DNA from: Saururus chinensis
Taxonomy: Eukaryota > Streptophyta > Magnoliopsida > Piperales > Saururaceae
Assembly (NCBI GenBank): GCA_035235625.1
Contig: CP141148.1
Location: 15,005,057 to 15,069,056 of the forward strand
DNA length: 64,000 nucleotides
Direction: 5' to 3'
The notes below the pieces were generated by a model, which worked only from the letters and a program-made list of their open reading frames with translations, was not told the DNA's origin and made no database searches. Of the stretch, positions 1 through 12,589 are shown piece after piece; position 1 is the stretch's first letter; every line of letters begins with the position of its first letter. Position numbers and translations under genes: made by a program.

Positions 1-157
1 CATTCTTATGTGGTGGCTATGTGGCTTAATATATGTAGGTTAAATCATAGACTATTACATTTCTATTGGATCCTCATATGCTTCATTCATAAAATAAAAT
101 ATGGTCACTTGTACAATTTATTAGCAAAAGTTATATGTTTATAAGGCTCATTGATAT

Positions 158-160
<3 letters not shown>

Positions 161-251
<91 letters not shown>

Positions 252-262
252 ATATATATGTC
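161..262. repeat. (TA)n microsatellite
   Basis: An uninterrupted run of about 39 TA dinucleotides (roughly 161-238) is followed by a short TATG/TATA run. It lies about 150 bp before the F-box pseudogene. It may be polymorphic in length; no function is visible. Confidence 0.97.
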
Positions 263-411
263 ATAATTTAACATACCCATGATATTGCTCAATGTGGTGT
301 AGTCTATTGATATTGGTCTTAACCTTTTTTTAAATGAATTTAATGATTCGATTATATTGTATCATATTAATCGTGTAAATTGACTGCATTTTGTTTTTGT
401 TTTAGGTAACA

Positions 412-1550
412 ATGGACCAAGTCTTGTTGTATTTGGAACAAGTTGAATGTGGAAATTATTTTCCCACCCGGTCTTTGTTAGAAACACTTACTCTTCAGAT
501 TTTGTTGAGAATAGCAGGGTTTACTTTTAAGCATTGTAAGATGGTTTGCAAAGGTTGGAGACATGATATGAGCACTTCCAATTTTATTGTCATGTGGTGT
601 TCTACTAATCATCAAACATACAATTATTTCCTTCAATGGTTAACCCATATGCAGGTGTTTCGAAGTTACCTTCCATTTCACCCTTCACTTGCAATAGATA
701 CTAATTTGGAATTATTTTATCCTCAAGACATGATTTTTTTGGCAACCTCTACCAATGGGTTGGTTCTGTGTAAAAATGATGCTCAACGCACAGATAGGTA
801 CTACATTGTTCGGCCAATGGTTGGAGATTGGGTTTTTATTCCAAGTCCTAGATTGAGGTATATGTCAATTGCTTATGCTATTATAGAAAATCATATAAAT
901 GGCTACCATTATAAGATATTCAGATTATGTTTATCTGACAAGCATGACAATTATCTTATCAAAGTGTTTAGTTCTGACAATTGGGGGTGGAAACATATTG
1001 GCAAATCAAACATAGAGAATTTCGCTTAAGTTAGATCAGAACCACCCATATGTGTTGGTAAGTATGTGCACTTGCTTATAGATGAAACGGAGGTTTTTGT
1101 TTTTGACATGGACACTTGTGATTGCGCTTATATTGAACTACCTACCAATGTCATAAGAATTGTTGGGAATCATATTTAGGTTTTAGCGAGCTGTGAGGGA
1201 CATCTTGACCTTGTCTTTCTTATTGGAGGGGTCATGAATGTTTATACGTTGGATTGTTGGGAAAAATTGGTTTGGGCCGAAGTTCTGAGTTTTCATATAT
1301 CAGATTTTGTACCAAGAATGTTGAAATAAACAGTATTCTATACCACTCGTTTGATGTATTCGTTTTGGTTACAAAAAAGGAGGCTTTCTTTTGTGATGTA
1401 ATTAATAGAAGCATTAAAACTTTGAAACTAGAGTATTCTTTCCGTGAGCCTGGTATTATGCTTTTCATGAGTGATTATAGCGCCCATCCAATTCCTCATA
1501 GTGGTGAAGATCCGACAAGCTACAATGGCAGGTGGATTGTTGAAAATTGA
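412..1550 (+). pseudogene. F-box protein pseudogene
   Basis: The first 205 codons (412-1029) read as a plant F-box protein, normally the substrate-receptor subunit of an SCF ubiquitin ligase. Residues about 20-58 form a degenerate F-box (LLETLTLQILLRI, then CKMVCKGWR), followed by an F-box-associated region with the typical STNGLVLC and 'NWGWKHIG' segments. The reading frame then stops at 1027-1029 (TAA), continues in the same frame to a second stop at 1177-1179 and a third near 1327, and resumes in another frame to 1548-1550. Translating through these breaks gives about 380 residues, the usual family length, so this is a once full-length single-exon-type gene now disabled by at least two nonsense changes and one frameshift. 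The family is large and fast-evolving. A truncated 205-residue F-box protein is possible but less likely. Confidence 0.75.
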
Positions 1551-2689
1551 GTCCTTGTTCGTCTGCAAGGCTATGAGAGCACTTGAAATTTGTGTGGTGG
1601 CCCGAGTTATTTTTGTGTTTGTTATGAGTATTTAGTTTTTTGCACAACGTATGTTTATTTTTCCATGTATGCTGAATACTAGGCAAGTACTTTACTTTTA
1701 TTTTGTTCTAAAAAAGACTGGTATAATAAATGATACTTTCTCTTTTATGATTTTTGTTATTTATGTATCTAATTATGCGAGTTGTTACCCATTTGATATA
1801 GGAAGTTATTATTTTATCTTCACATTACACATGAAGCTCCTAAGCGAAGCAATGTTTACTGGTATATGTTCGTAATTACATAAAAAATATGTATACTACA
1901 TAAATAGATCTAATGTACTTATATAAGCCACAACTGGTCATTTTTTATCATGTAATTTATATTTTTAAATAGTGATGTAAAATCCGACACGTTGATTTCA
2001 ATGGCGTTCAACATCGCATATCACATACAAATTATAATATATTTCCAAGCATGTATAATATGTCACATATATTGAGTTTGATAAAGACTAGACTCTCATT
2101 CCTTTAAATTAATGGTTTCTATTATGGAATAAACAATTGTATATGTCATTTTTTACATTTATTAGTGATATATACAATATTCATGTGAAAAAATTTAGAT
2201 GACTAGAAACTGTGGCAGTCACGAAGTTGCATCCTTCCAAATATGAACTAACTAACCCTATGTATGCCACAAAGTAATAACACACTGAACAAACCCACCT
2301 AGGACAAAATAAGCATAATTAAAGAACAATAGACTGGACCAACCTCCAATATACGTAAGGGTCCCTTTCGAACTAGTCATCCATTATATAAAATTAATCT
2401 GACGTCATCAATGTCTAGCAACATTTAAAAAAGATGCCGCTAATAAGCTTAATATTAATAACATTTTCAATTCAATGCCACAAATAGTTACAATTTTCCC
2501 AAACTGAGAACAAACATTGCAAATGTTTATTGCATAAGCTAATTATAAATTTCTCTCCTCTCTCTATGCTCTCTTTCTCTCCCTTTTCCTCTCTCTTTCT
2601 CACTATCTCCTCTCATTCTGCTTCTCTTCTCAGTCTTCTCTTATCTCTCTCTTATAGTATATATTACATTTTAAAATTCATAGAAAAAT
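1551..2689. other. AT-rich gene-free stretch
   Basis: No coding signal was recognised. A pyrimidine-rich CT tract lies at about 2550-2660 and ends in ATCTCTCTCTTATAG. An A followed by TC is the form of a Helitron 5' end, so position 2644 is one weak candidate for the start of the Helitron described below. Confidence 0.5.
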
Positions 2690-2880
2690 TAAAATAATTA
2701 GACCATGAATCAGTAAGTATTTACGTGCTTATGTAAATCATTTGTCATGAAATTATAGGTATTCTATAGGCTATTCTGGGAAATTGGGGTCAAAATTAAT
2801 AAGGTCTGGGACAGTTTGCCACAGGTAGATGAAAATGCCCTTTATTCATAACCCTCATTTCCTACGCTTTTGGATATAAT
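2690..2880 (+). repeat. Dispersed repeat, copy A
   Basis: This segment resembles 57575-57770 in the same orientation. Both contain GAAT(C/G)AGT, TTATGTA, a GG-TATTC-GG block, CAAAATTAAT, TTTGCCA and GAAAATGCCCT in the same order and similar spacing. Copy A lies upstream of the Helitron coding region; copy B lies just upstream of the CIPK/FTHFS/ATR fragment mosaic. It could be an element-end sequence or an older repeat; the family was not recognised. Confidence 0.5.
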
Positions 2881-4893
2881 TTTAATTAGTTTCTGGGGTA
2901 TATTTTATTAAGGTATGGGGTATTATTAATTAATGATTTAGGCCAAAAACCCTACCTCACAACTACCATATGAAATCAAAATAGTGACTGACAAATATGT
3001 ACCTTCAAGGTATAGAACTGAAGGAAAATAAGATTCATATATAAAAGGTTCTTTTCATGGCGAATGTCATACTTCAATGTTGAATATGCGTTCAACATAA
3101 TATATTACCAATACACTATTAAAGAAAATATGATTTAATTCAAAAGCATATACATACATGCATATATAATGATTAAAATTTTCTAAATGCCCACTACTAT
3201 ATGTATTTAAATACCAATAAACATTGCATAAATAATAGAACCATAATTGGTGTTGCAATAAATTATACTGAATTCAAAAATGATCTTTATTATGACCGTT
3301 TCAAGGTGGGAAAATAATAAATGCAAAGTGTGTGGGGGAATAAAATATATGCTATAATTTATACATTGGATTTAATAGATGAAACGTTACAAAAGAATTC
3401 GTCATAGTAATCCTCCTATTTAACTAATAGCTTCCAATTTTTGGACATACCTATAAGTATGATTTAATTACTATTTCAAATAGCTTTGCAAAAGATACCA
3501 TTTTAGCATTATTTTTATCTCTAACACTTATGTATACTATTCGATTTATTTTATATACATAATGTTGCTAATACCTTTGATTTGAGATAGTATGTATGAA
3601 CCGTATATTTATTGAGCGCGTTGCAATTGATTATTATTGAATATATTGTCCGTACACACTTCAGATATGGCTTAATCCTAACTTTAACATGAATAGTCAT
3701 GGTACAATTAATGTGATGAATACAAATTAAATGATTGTAATTAGAGTTTCTAAACCACACATTCTATTAATTACGGAACATGGAAAATTTCACCATGATC
3801 CATGACAATCAATTACTCATCAATTAATGTTGTAAGTTATGACATACAATAAATGCATAATTTGTGGTAATTGAATAGGGTACAAACTCTTCATTGCCAC
3901 ACCTATGTGTTCTTCATTTGCTGCATGTCTTCACAACTTAGAAGTTTCACCCCCACATGTTTATTGAATCAGATTTCTTTGCTTCTTTTGGTGTCTTATA
4001 AGAGGTATTGCACTCAAACTCGAAATAAATCTATTGTGTAGGTTTTAACTTCTTAAAATTTCCAAAGTTTTTCATTACAAGATCAACATAGTTATTGTAT
4101 AAGCGTGTGATATGCTGGTATAATATTTCTCTTTTAACAATGACTGCTTCCTTATTGTTGTAACTATCTTTTATCCAAAGAATTGTGTTTTCAAAAAAAT
4201 AATACTTACATCATCTTTTGATAACACTACTTTATATCATATCATTCGGGTTTATTGTGACTACATTATAAACATTTGTATGTATTAAAGAGCATATGCC
4301 CTTTGTTGACTTCATCTCTACATCATTTTCTTATAGTTTGTTGACAATATATGTTTGACTATTTATTCATATAAGTTACATTAATATATATGATACATTT
4401 GTTGCTTACACATAGATATTGTCCCTTCTACATTTGTGTTTTTTGTTCATGTGGGGAAAGCAATTGTTCGTTATTATATGTGAAATAATTAGTATATATA
4501 AATATTTGAATATGACTTTCCTCTTTGGGAAACTGCTTTTGTTTTTTATTTAGATATGCTTAACTATATAGATGTCCTACTTGGTATTATATATTAGATA
4601 TTCTTTCAATTTTTCTTATTTGATTATCATGCTTTTTTAAAAAGTTTAAGTATTAATGGTATCATTCACTTCTATATAAATATGTTTGTGTACTTCTTTT
4701 TTATTTGTTTCATATGGAAGATCAAATCATATATTATTCTTATACAGAAGAAAAAAAATCTTATTACATTAATTAAATAGGTTGGATCTTTGATATATAA
4801 AATGCTCACTCTTTATTAAAATGATAATACCTAAGACATACGTTATATGTATGTTATTAGGGATTTTTTTTTTTAGTTTCTCAAATGTCTTAG
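2881..4893. other. AT-rich gene-free stretch before the Helitron ORF
   Basis: Very AT-rich DNA without a supported gene. Its position directly before the Helitron N-terminal coding exon suggests it is mostly Helitron 5' untranslated sequence, but no convincing A|TC 5' terminus could be fixed. Confidence 0.4.
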
Positions 4894-7800
4894 ATGGTGT
4901 CGGAGATATCTACGTCAAATAGAGAAGCAAAAAATGCTAGAAAATGTGCGTGGTATGCTCAACTATCTACTGCAGGAAAAGATTGGTTACGTAAGAAGAG
5001 AGTTTTAAATAGGATTGCTGCAAAGGAACATTTGAATCTAGAAAATAGGACTTCATCGAGTTCAGGTGCGGATTCCAATAGAAGCAGGGCTTTAACAAAC
5101 CCTGATGATCAACTTCTAGATACAAACAATGGTAAATTGACTTACATTTGATGGCTTTCTTTTAGATTTTTCGCACATGCTTTTGGGATAACATTTTTAG
5201 ATCTTCCCTATTGACAGACCAAGTGGGTGGTCAAATTGTTGTTACTTGTGATTCTCTCACTACTGATACTGAATTGACTAACATTGGATACAGTCAATTG
5301 GAAACAGAATCGTTTGAATTGCCCTCAATGTCAAAAAATTTGAGAAAGAAAGCTAGAGTTCATCGTATATACCTAGATGTTGACTGTGTATATTGTGGAG
5401 CAAAAAAATTCAAGACAGAGACAAAGGCCTTTTGCTGTCAAAATGGAGGTGTTATGATTAGTCTTAATGGAATTCCACCAGACTTAGAAGAACTTTATGT
5501 TGGAACCTCAGATGAGTGCAAGGCTTGCCATGATTGTGTCAGGGCTTATAATAGCCTTTTTTTCTTCACATCGATTCGTGCTCAGGTCAATGAGAGTGTC
5601 AATAATATGAGGGTTGGAACATATACCTATCGAATTCAATGTCAAATTTATCTTTCCCTCCAATTGACATGTAACCCAGAATGGCCTGAGATTACTAGCC
5701 AATTGAAACCTGGAGAATCTGCATCCAATGGACCTGATATTGTTTCAGGAGTTTTTAAGGCCAAGATAGATGATTTGAAGGAACTTATTATAAAAGAAAG
5801 CTTCATGGGTAGAGTTATTGCCCATGTGGATGTGATTGAATTTCAAAAACAGGGGTTACCACATATTTATTTATTGGTGATAATGGCTAGAGAAGACAAG
5901 ATTGTGGGTGCCGATACATATGACATATTTGTTTGTGCTAAAATTCCAAATGTTGAAGAAGATGCTTTATTACATAGGTGTGTGATGAAACACATGATGC
6001 ATTGACCCTGTGGGATTTTAAGAATAAACTCTCCATGCATGACAAATGGAGGTTGCCGTTTCAAATATCCAAGAAGATTTACAGATGTCACTATAGAAGG
6101 TGATGATTCGTATCCAGTATACAGGAGACGAAACAATGGTTTGTTTGTATATGTGTGTGGTCACACTTTAGACAATCGATGGGTTGTTCCTTACAATCCT
6201 TTTTTGCTGAAACGTTATGATTGTCACATGAATGTTGAGGTATGTTCAAGTATCAAGGTTGTAAAGTACCTTTACAAATATATATGTAAGGGTCACGATT
6301 GTATCTCTGTGCAATTGATGAACAATTTACATGTTGATGATGTTGATGAGATAAAGAGTTATCAAAACGCACGGTGGGTATCTCCACCCGAGGCAGCTTT
6401 GCGAATTTTTGCATACAGCCTTAGTGATAATCGTCCAGCTATTATCAATTTGCAACTTCACTTACCAAATAAGCATACAATCTCTTTCTACGATGGTCAA
6501 AATTTAGCTGATTTTCTTGGTAATGAGGTGAACTGTCAAACCATGTTAACAGCTTTCTTTGAAAGAAACAAGGTTGATTCACATGCTTGAACGTTACTCA
6601 CTTGCTCGGACGTTACTCTATCAAGAATTTCCCACCCTTTATGTTTATAATGGTCAAAACCATTCATGGGATCCGAGAAAATCTGGTTTTGCAATTGGTA
6701 GAATAAACGCTGCAAATCCTGTTGAAGGAGAAAGATATTATTTAAGACTTTTATTGAATCACGTACGTGGAATAGAGTCATTTGAACATTTGCTATATGT
6801 TAACATCATACAATGTAAGACGTTTCGTGAGGCGGCATAGATGATGGGATTATTGCTTGATGACAATGATATATTGCTATGTTTGGAAGAAGCATCAACA
6901 TTCTCAATGCCTGCTTCATTAAGAACACTATTTGCAACAATTTTGGTATTCTGCGAACCTATTGATGTGCAAAAATTATGGGACACTCTGCTTTTGGATA
7001 TGACTGATGACTGTGTTTTTGCAAGTGGAGTTTCAAACACCGTACGTGCTGCTTATGTATTGAAAGAAATTGGTGAGTGTGTTGCAAATTTAGAACATTC
7101 TTTGGATAAATTCGATTTACCAAAGATTGAACTTGATTCTTTTAGGTATAGTTGAACAAGAGAGGTTATTGAGGAGGGATTAATTCCAATATCGCATCAA
7201 GATTTGGAAGTTGTTAATTATTTGAATGAAGATCAACGAAAAGCACATGACATAATTATTGTACGAGTTGAATCTAGATTACCCAGTGTTTTCTTTGTCG
7301 ACGGTCTTGGTGGGACAAGAAAGACTTTTTTATATAGAGCTATTCTTGCAATAGTTAGACAAAGAGAAATGATTGCGTTTGCAACAGCAACCTCTGGGGT
7401 TGCCACATCAATCTTGCCAGGAGGCCACACTGCTCATTCTAGATTTAAGATCCCGATTGACATTGGTGTTAATAGTTCTTGCAATATTTCAAAACAAAGT
7501 GGGTTGGCACAATTACTTGCACAAACAAATTTGATTATATGGGATGAAGCACCAATGACAAAAAAGTATGCATTTGAGGCCTTGGATGGCACTCTCTAAG
7601 ATATACTAGATTGTTCAAAATGGTGGAAAAGTGGTTGTGTTTGGTGGGGATTTCCAACAAGTATTGCCAGTAGTCCCCAAAGGTATAAGAGAAGAGATAG
7701 TTGATGCAAGTTTGGTGCGGTCAAGGCTTTGGCAAACCATTGAGATATTACATCTCACTATAAATATGCGAGCAAGAATGATTTAGATTTTTGTTCATAT

Positions 7801-8514
7801 TTACATCATATTGGCGATGGAGATGAAACATGTGTTCAAGATGATTACATTCATATTCCATCAAATACGTTGATTCAAGCTTCAGATTTCGAAATAGGAA
7901 CTTCCAAATTGATTGCAGAAATATTTCCATATTTACAAACACAAGTTATGAAACCAAGTTATTTGGGAGAGAGGTGCATTTTGACAACTAAGAATGAATA
8001 CGTTGATCAAATAAATGCAAGAATTGTTTTGTTGTGTAGTGGCAATGTAGTAACATACTATAGTTATGACACGACAATTGATGATACAAATGATTTCTAT
8101 CCACATGAGTTCCTTAACACACTTACTCCTAATGGTCTACCTCCACATAAATTGGTACTCAAGGAAAATTGCCCAATCATGTTATTGCGAAATCTAGATC
8201 CAAGGAATGGACTGTGTAATGGAACAAGGTTAATTTGTATCAAGTTTGATCGTAATGTTATTTATGCTCAAATTCCAACAGGGGAATATAAGGGAAGAAA
8301 TGTTTTTTTGCCAAGGATTCCTATGATGCCAGCAGATAATGAAAAGTGCCCATTTAGATTTAAACGTAAACAATTTCTAATAAGGTTGGCGTTTGCGATG
8401 ACTATAAATAAAGTTCAAGGTCAAACCATTGAAAATGTCAGTTTGTACTTCCCTGAACCTGTTTTCTCTCATGGCAATTATATGTTGCTTTATCGAGAGG
8501 TACTTCTAAATTGA
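4894..8514 (+). pseudogene. Helitron RepHel (rolling-circle Rep + PIF1-type helicase) pseudogene
   Basis: The start (4894-5151) matches the usual N-terminal region of plant Helitron proteins (NREAKNARK...). 5211-6005 has the helitron N-domain with YCGAKKF and FCC, then the Rep motif 2 position GLPHIYLL, where the HUH motif should read H-x-H but the second histidine is Tyr. After an in-frame TGA at 6003-6005 the same frame continues into CRFKYPRRF and the Rep motif 3 segment YLYKYICKG, which holds catalytic Tyr. A frameshift lies near 6560-6590, and stops at 6838-6840 and 7153-7155. The helicase follows with a damaged Walker A (GLGGTRKT instead of GxGGTGKT) and WDEAPM (motif II). [11 protein letters not shown] (about 7650-7680) lies in another frame. 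The C-terminal helicase ends with FAMTINKVQGQT. In life the protein nicks, unwinds and joins element ends; this copy is dead. Confidence 0.92.
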
Positions 8515-8789
8515 AAACAAAAATCTTGATCAAACATTCTTCGGATAAGACAATACCACAGGGATTGACACGGAATGTTGTATTTAAAGAAGTGTTTACC
8601 AAATAGCTTGTGAGTCGCATAATAATTGATCTTAAAAATTTATTTGTGTTTATTTAGATTATCTTTTGTTACTAACGTTTGTACTCGTTACTATTTTTTA
8701 GGTTTACAAATGGCAATGACTTGCATTTCAATATCTAAACTATGAACGAGTAAGGTTCAATGGACGATAAAGTGTTTAATATTGGAAAA

Positions 8790-10914
8790 GACCAAAATAC
8801 GCTAGTTTGACAACTCAAAGGGTTCTGGGATCATTATGAACATACGCATTGTTGATGAAGAGGTTAGTACCTCAAATTATTTATCATTCATATTTGCATT
8901 GATTTACATTTATGTTAGTCCTCATTTAATTGAATTATTTCATAAGTATATCGTTGTCTATTGTGGTTTTATTGTTTATTTATTGTCATAGGGTTCTAGA
9001 ATTCAATTGTCGGTGTTCAATGAGTTAGTTGAATCATTCAAGAGAACAACCTTCGAAGGTAAAATGTATTACATATCCAATGGATTGATCAAATGTTCAT
9101 CTGCTACATATGGATAGGGTACAACCGACTATGAGATCATTATTCAGAAGCGTACAATAATTGTTCTTGTACCAGATGAATTTGCTACGAGTTATGATAA
9201 ATGTAGAATTACTGGGCTAGAGACACTTCAAGTCACCAAAAATGTGCAAGGAACAATCAGTAAGAACGCATACTAGAAAAACAAAATCTTCATATATATG
9301 CATTTAGTTAATTTTTTGATCCATGTTTGTTGACAGATGTCCTTGGAGTTGTAATTAGCATTGGTAATTGAACGATTGTACGCAGGCGTAATGGAACTGA
9401 AGTTAAGCGTCAATCCCTTGAGTTGATTGATAAAAAGTAAATTCACAAACTGAGTTCATAGTTTATGCTAGGTTGTTTTCTAAACATTTTCATTTGTAGT
9501 TGTACAATGCCAATTTCAATAAGCTTATAGGGAGATATCGTGGAAAATAATGTACCAATTCTTGAGGAATGTTGTGGCAATAACCTAGTTGTTTATTTAA
9601 CAGCAGTGCGAGTCCAAGAATTTCGAGGTATGCTATATTATTTACCCTAATTTAAAGCAAGTTTATTGGATTAAATTATTTTATGTGTTGCATAAACAAC
9701 TCATATATATTATTTGTTCGGTCTTATATTTGTAGATCGGCTAACCTTATCCTCAACAACTGGTACAAAAATAACCATCAACCCAAGGTTTGAAGCATCT
9801 GTAGACCTTAAGACTTGGTAAGATTTTTGATAAATAGTTATTACTTTAATTAAAATGTAACCACATAATTGTTTGTAAGCAAACATCTTTATTTATATAT
9901 TTTTTGAAAAAAAAATGTTTTAGGTACTCGAAGAATACACAACAAGTTTCAAATATGGTGGACACAAAGATTTCGCGTCGAAATGGTTTGAAAACACATG
10001 TGAAACAAATTATAGATATTGTGAACATTAAAGAAGAATTGGTTCAAGTTATGTTACTTCCTCTGACTGATCACCTGTATAGAATTTTTATTTTTTTTAT
10101 ATATATGTAAATATTTATATGGACAAATAAATGAATAAACATATTCATAATATTTAACTAAACATTCATTTCCTTGTTTAGCCTAAATTTATTGCAGTTG
10201 ATGCATGAGTTCTAAAGATAAGTTTGGATCAAGATATTTGGTACATTGCATGTACAAAATGCAACAAAAAAGTTAACAATCATCATAATGTTGATGCATG
10301 TGACAAATGTCATGTTACTCCAATTGTGACAATTCACAGGTATATTTCATACATAGCTTTGCCCATTTAAAATCGTTTCGTAACGCACATAACTATTTTG
10401 ATAATATTTGTATATAGGTTTTATTTTTGAGCAAATATAGAAGACAATACTGGTAACATGTGGATAAATGTTTTTGATACACAATCAAAAAAAATGTTTG
10501 GATACTCAGTTGATGCAATGCATAATTTAAAAGTAAAATCTATGATATATTTATGATACTAAATAATGTGCTATGTTGAAACGATAAATTATGGGATGAA
10601 AAGTTAATATATTTATTTTTAATATTATGAAGCTTTCTAATGAGCATGGCTTCAGAGCAATTATAGATGAACTCATTTGGAAATCATTTATGTTTGTCCT
10701 CAAAATAGATCAAAAAATTATTGCAAACCAAGTTGTTAGGTCAACTACATGTGTCTCAGTTACAAGTACCGAAAAGGGTATTTTTTTTGCCTAAATGTTT
10801 GTTGCTCAAATTCGTTTCTCACCGCATGTCGAAGGTCTTCTTTAAATCTTTGTTTGGTTTTTATTTGCAAGTATAGTTCAACATGAAGATGAGAATGCTT
10901 CTACATCAACATAA
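8790..10914 (+). pseudogene. Helitron-borne RPA1-like (replication protein A large subunit) pseudogene
   Basis: About ten short exons with mostly canonical GT/AG borders can be followed. Approximate exon ends are 8862; 8992-9259; 9337-9436; 9500-9627; 9736-9817; 9924-10046; 10182-10339; 10418-10532; 10631-10776; 10877-10914. They encode OB-fold DBD-A (SVFNELVESF, then FEGKMYYISNG), DBD-B (DVLGVVISIGN, then RRRNGTEVK), the DBD-C zinc ribbon (WYIACTKCNKKV, then CDKCH) and a C-terminal segment ending in ENASTST and TAA. RPA1 binds single-stranded DNA; Helitron copies are thought to assist rolling-circle replication. In-frame stops occur at 9115-9117, within the GDIVENN exon (Trp codon to TAG), in the exon at 9337 and in the zinc-ribbon exon. 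The gene is therefore inactive, yet its exon order is complete. Confidence 0.88.
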
Positions 10915-11741
10915 ACTATACTTTATTAATTTTAGCTATTTAACTTTTTTATCCTTACTTGCTTTTATAGACTATTGGCTTATCATTTACTTCTGTTCTC
11001 TCTAAATTGGACAATCTAGGTTGTTAAACATGGGATTGTCATGACTTGCATTCGATCTACATAATTTATAGCTTTATATTGTTACGTTATTTGATTAGAC
11101 TTGTTGTTTTAAAGACTTGCATATTACATACTCATTTTCGTCCATTTTTTATTTATGGTTTGGGGTTTAGAATTTAAATTTTAGGGATTACGATTTATAT
11201 TTGTTTTCCTATGGTGGTCATATGTGAATGTGATTTCAAGTTTACATGTTTGGCCATATTCCCTTTACGAATATTTATACTTTTTGATACTATAATAACT
11301 TTGATGATTGTGCATCGTGCTTAAATAATTATTATTTTACACAATGTATGTTTATATACAAAAAATTATTAGTTTTAGTGTATTGATGTTAGTCCATCTA
11401 TCAAAATAATGCATCATTTAGATGTTTACTTATGTGTTAGGTTTCATTTTATATGCAACTCTATTTCAAATAAAATCATTAAAGACAAATTGCCAAAGTA
11501 ATGTGCAATCGATTCTGCTCATACAATAGTTATAATCAATTATATTTAATACATGTGTTTTTAATTCACTCTTCAATTTGACCATGCTAAGGTGAAACTA
11601 ATGGCATTCTGTTCTTCAAATTAAATTTGATTCAACAAATCACCAAATATTTGGAATATGTAATATATTTTTATGTGGACAATTTTTTTATATTCTTACA
11701 ATAAAAAATATTGTATTTTTATTGTTTTATACAAAAACTTT

Positions 11742-11771
11742 CACGTGCTTTTGCACGTGCACTATTCCTAG
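11742..11771 (+). other. Helitron 3' terminus: hairpin and CTAG end
   Basis: CACGTGC (11742-11748), TTTT loop, GCACGTG (11753-11759), 8 nt, then CTAG (11768-11771) and a T. This is the defining 3' end of Helitrons (hairpin shortly before CTRR, insertion before T), and it lies downstream of the Rep/helicase and RPA remnants on the same strand. Confidence 0.9.
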
Positions 11772-12589
11772 TCTCCAAAAATACCCACATAACATAAGAA
11801 ATCCTGAAATGCATGCTCAGGACACAAATGATGTACAACAAAAAGAACTTTTTGCTCAACTGCTTTTGGAAAACTGGAACTAAAATGAAGGCTGAACTTT
11901 TGAACTACTTGCTCGAACCAAGAACACATTAAAGACCATTCTGAAAACTATTAAGCGTTTACACTCAAATTCTGTCTTTGGCAGTGCAAGGAACCATATA
12001 AGTTTAGCACCAGTAAACGAAGGAACTAAAGTACAATAACAAACCCTAACTGAAGTTCACAGTGCATTTTCATAGCCGACCAAGTACCCATCCCCTCAGA
12101 GTAATTCTAAGCTATGTAAAACAAAGTCAGAGCGCAAATATAGCTTAAATCTATCAAAACATATTGGTTCTCACATATAAATAAAGTCATAGTAGTATAA
12201 TTTTCAGACAAATTCTGCAAACTCATTGAGGAAGACAAGAAAAGTCGAGCTCTAAACAAGTGCACATGGAACTAGTACTTAAATTCCTTCGGCAAAAGGC
12301 AAGAAGACATGAATATGTGATCGAAAGACAAAGGAGAAGGAAGGAAGACAATTAAATGCAGGATATAACTATTGTTGCTTGTCTCAACACACCATAACTA
12401 AACACATTTTAAGAACTAAAATGATATATATATATACTTGTCACCACTTTTTCAGAATGAAGTCTGCCTCAGTTGTCACCATCCTATAATAAGAAAAAAA
12501 AAATTTAATTGTTGTATTGTTCCAACTTAAAATAAAGCAATAAAATTATAATCACTTAAGTTGGAAATAAAAATTTCAATTATAGAAGT
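11772..12589. other. Gene-free stretch between Helitron and CACTA remnant
   Basis: No coding signal recognised. It is probably the target DNA of the Helitron, possibly downstream sequence of the CACTA transposase gene that ends at 12590. Confidence 0.4.

Larger units (their letters stand above)
4894..11771 (+). mobile_element. Decayed autonomous Helitron (5' end not resolved)
   Basis: The unit contains, in order, a Rep/helicase gene remnant (4894-8514), an RPA1-like gene remnant (8790-10914) and a canonical Helitron 3' terminus. That terminus has a 7-bp GC-rich stem with a TTTT loop, 8 nt of spacer, then CTAG at 11768-11771, followed by T. Plant Helitrons are rolling-circle DNA transposons that insert between A and T and often carry RPA genes beside RepHel, so content and order match. 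The start given is the first recognisable coding exon; the true 5' end lies somewhere upstream, perhaps near 2644. Many stops, frameshifts and lost catalytic residues show that it cannot encode its own transposition now. Confidence 0.88.
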
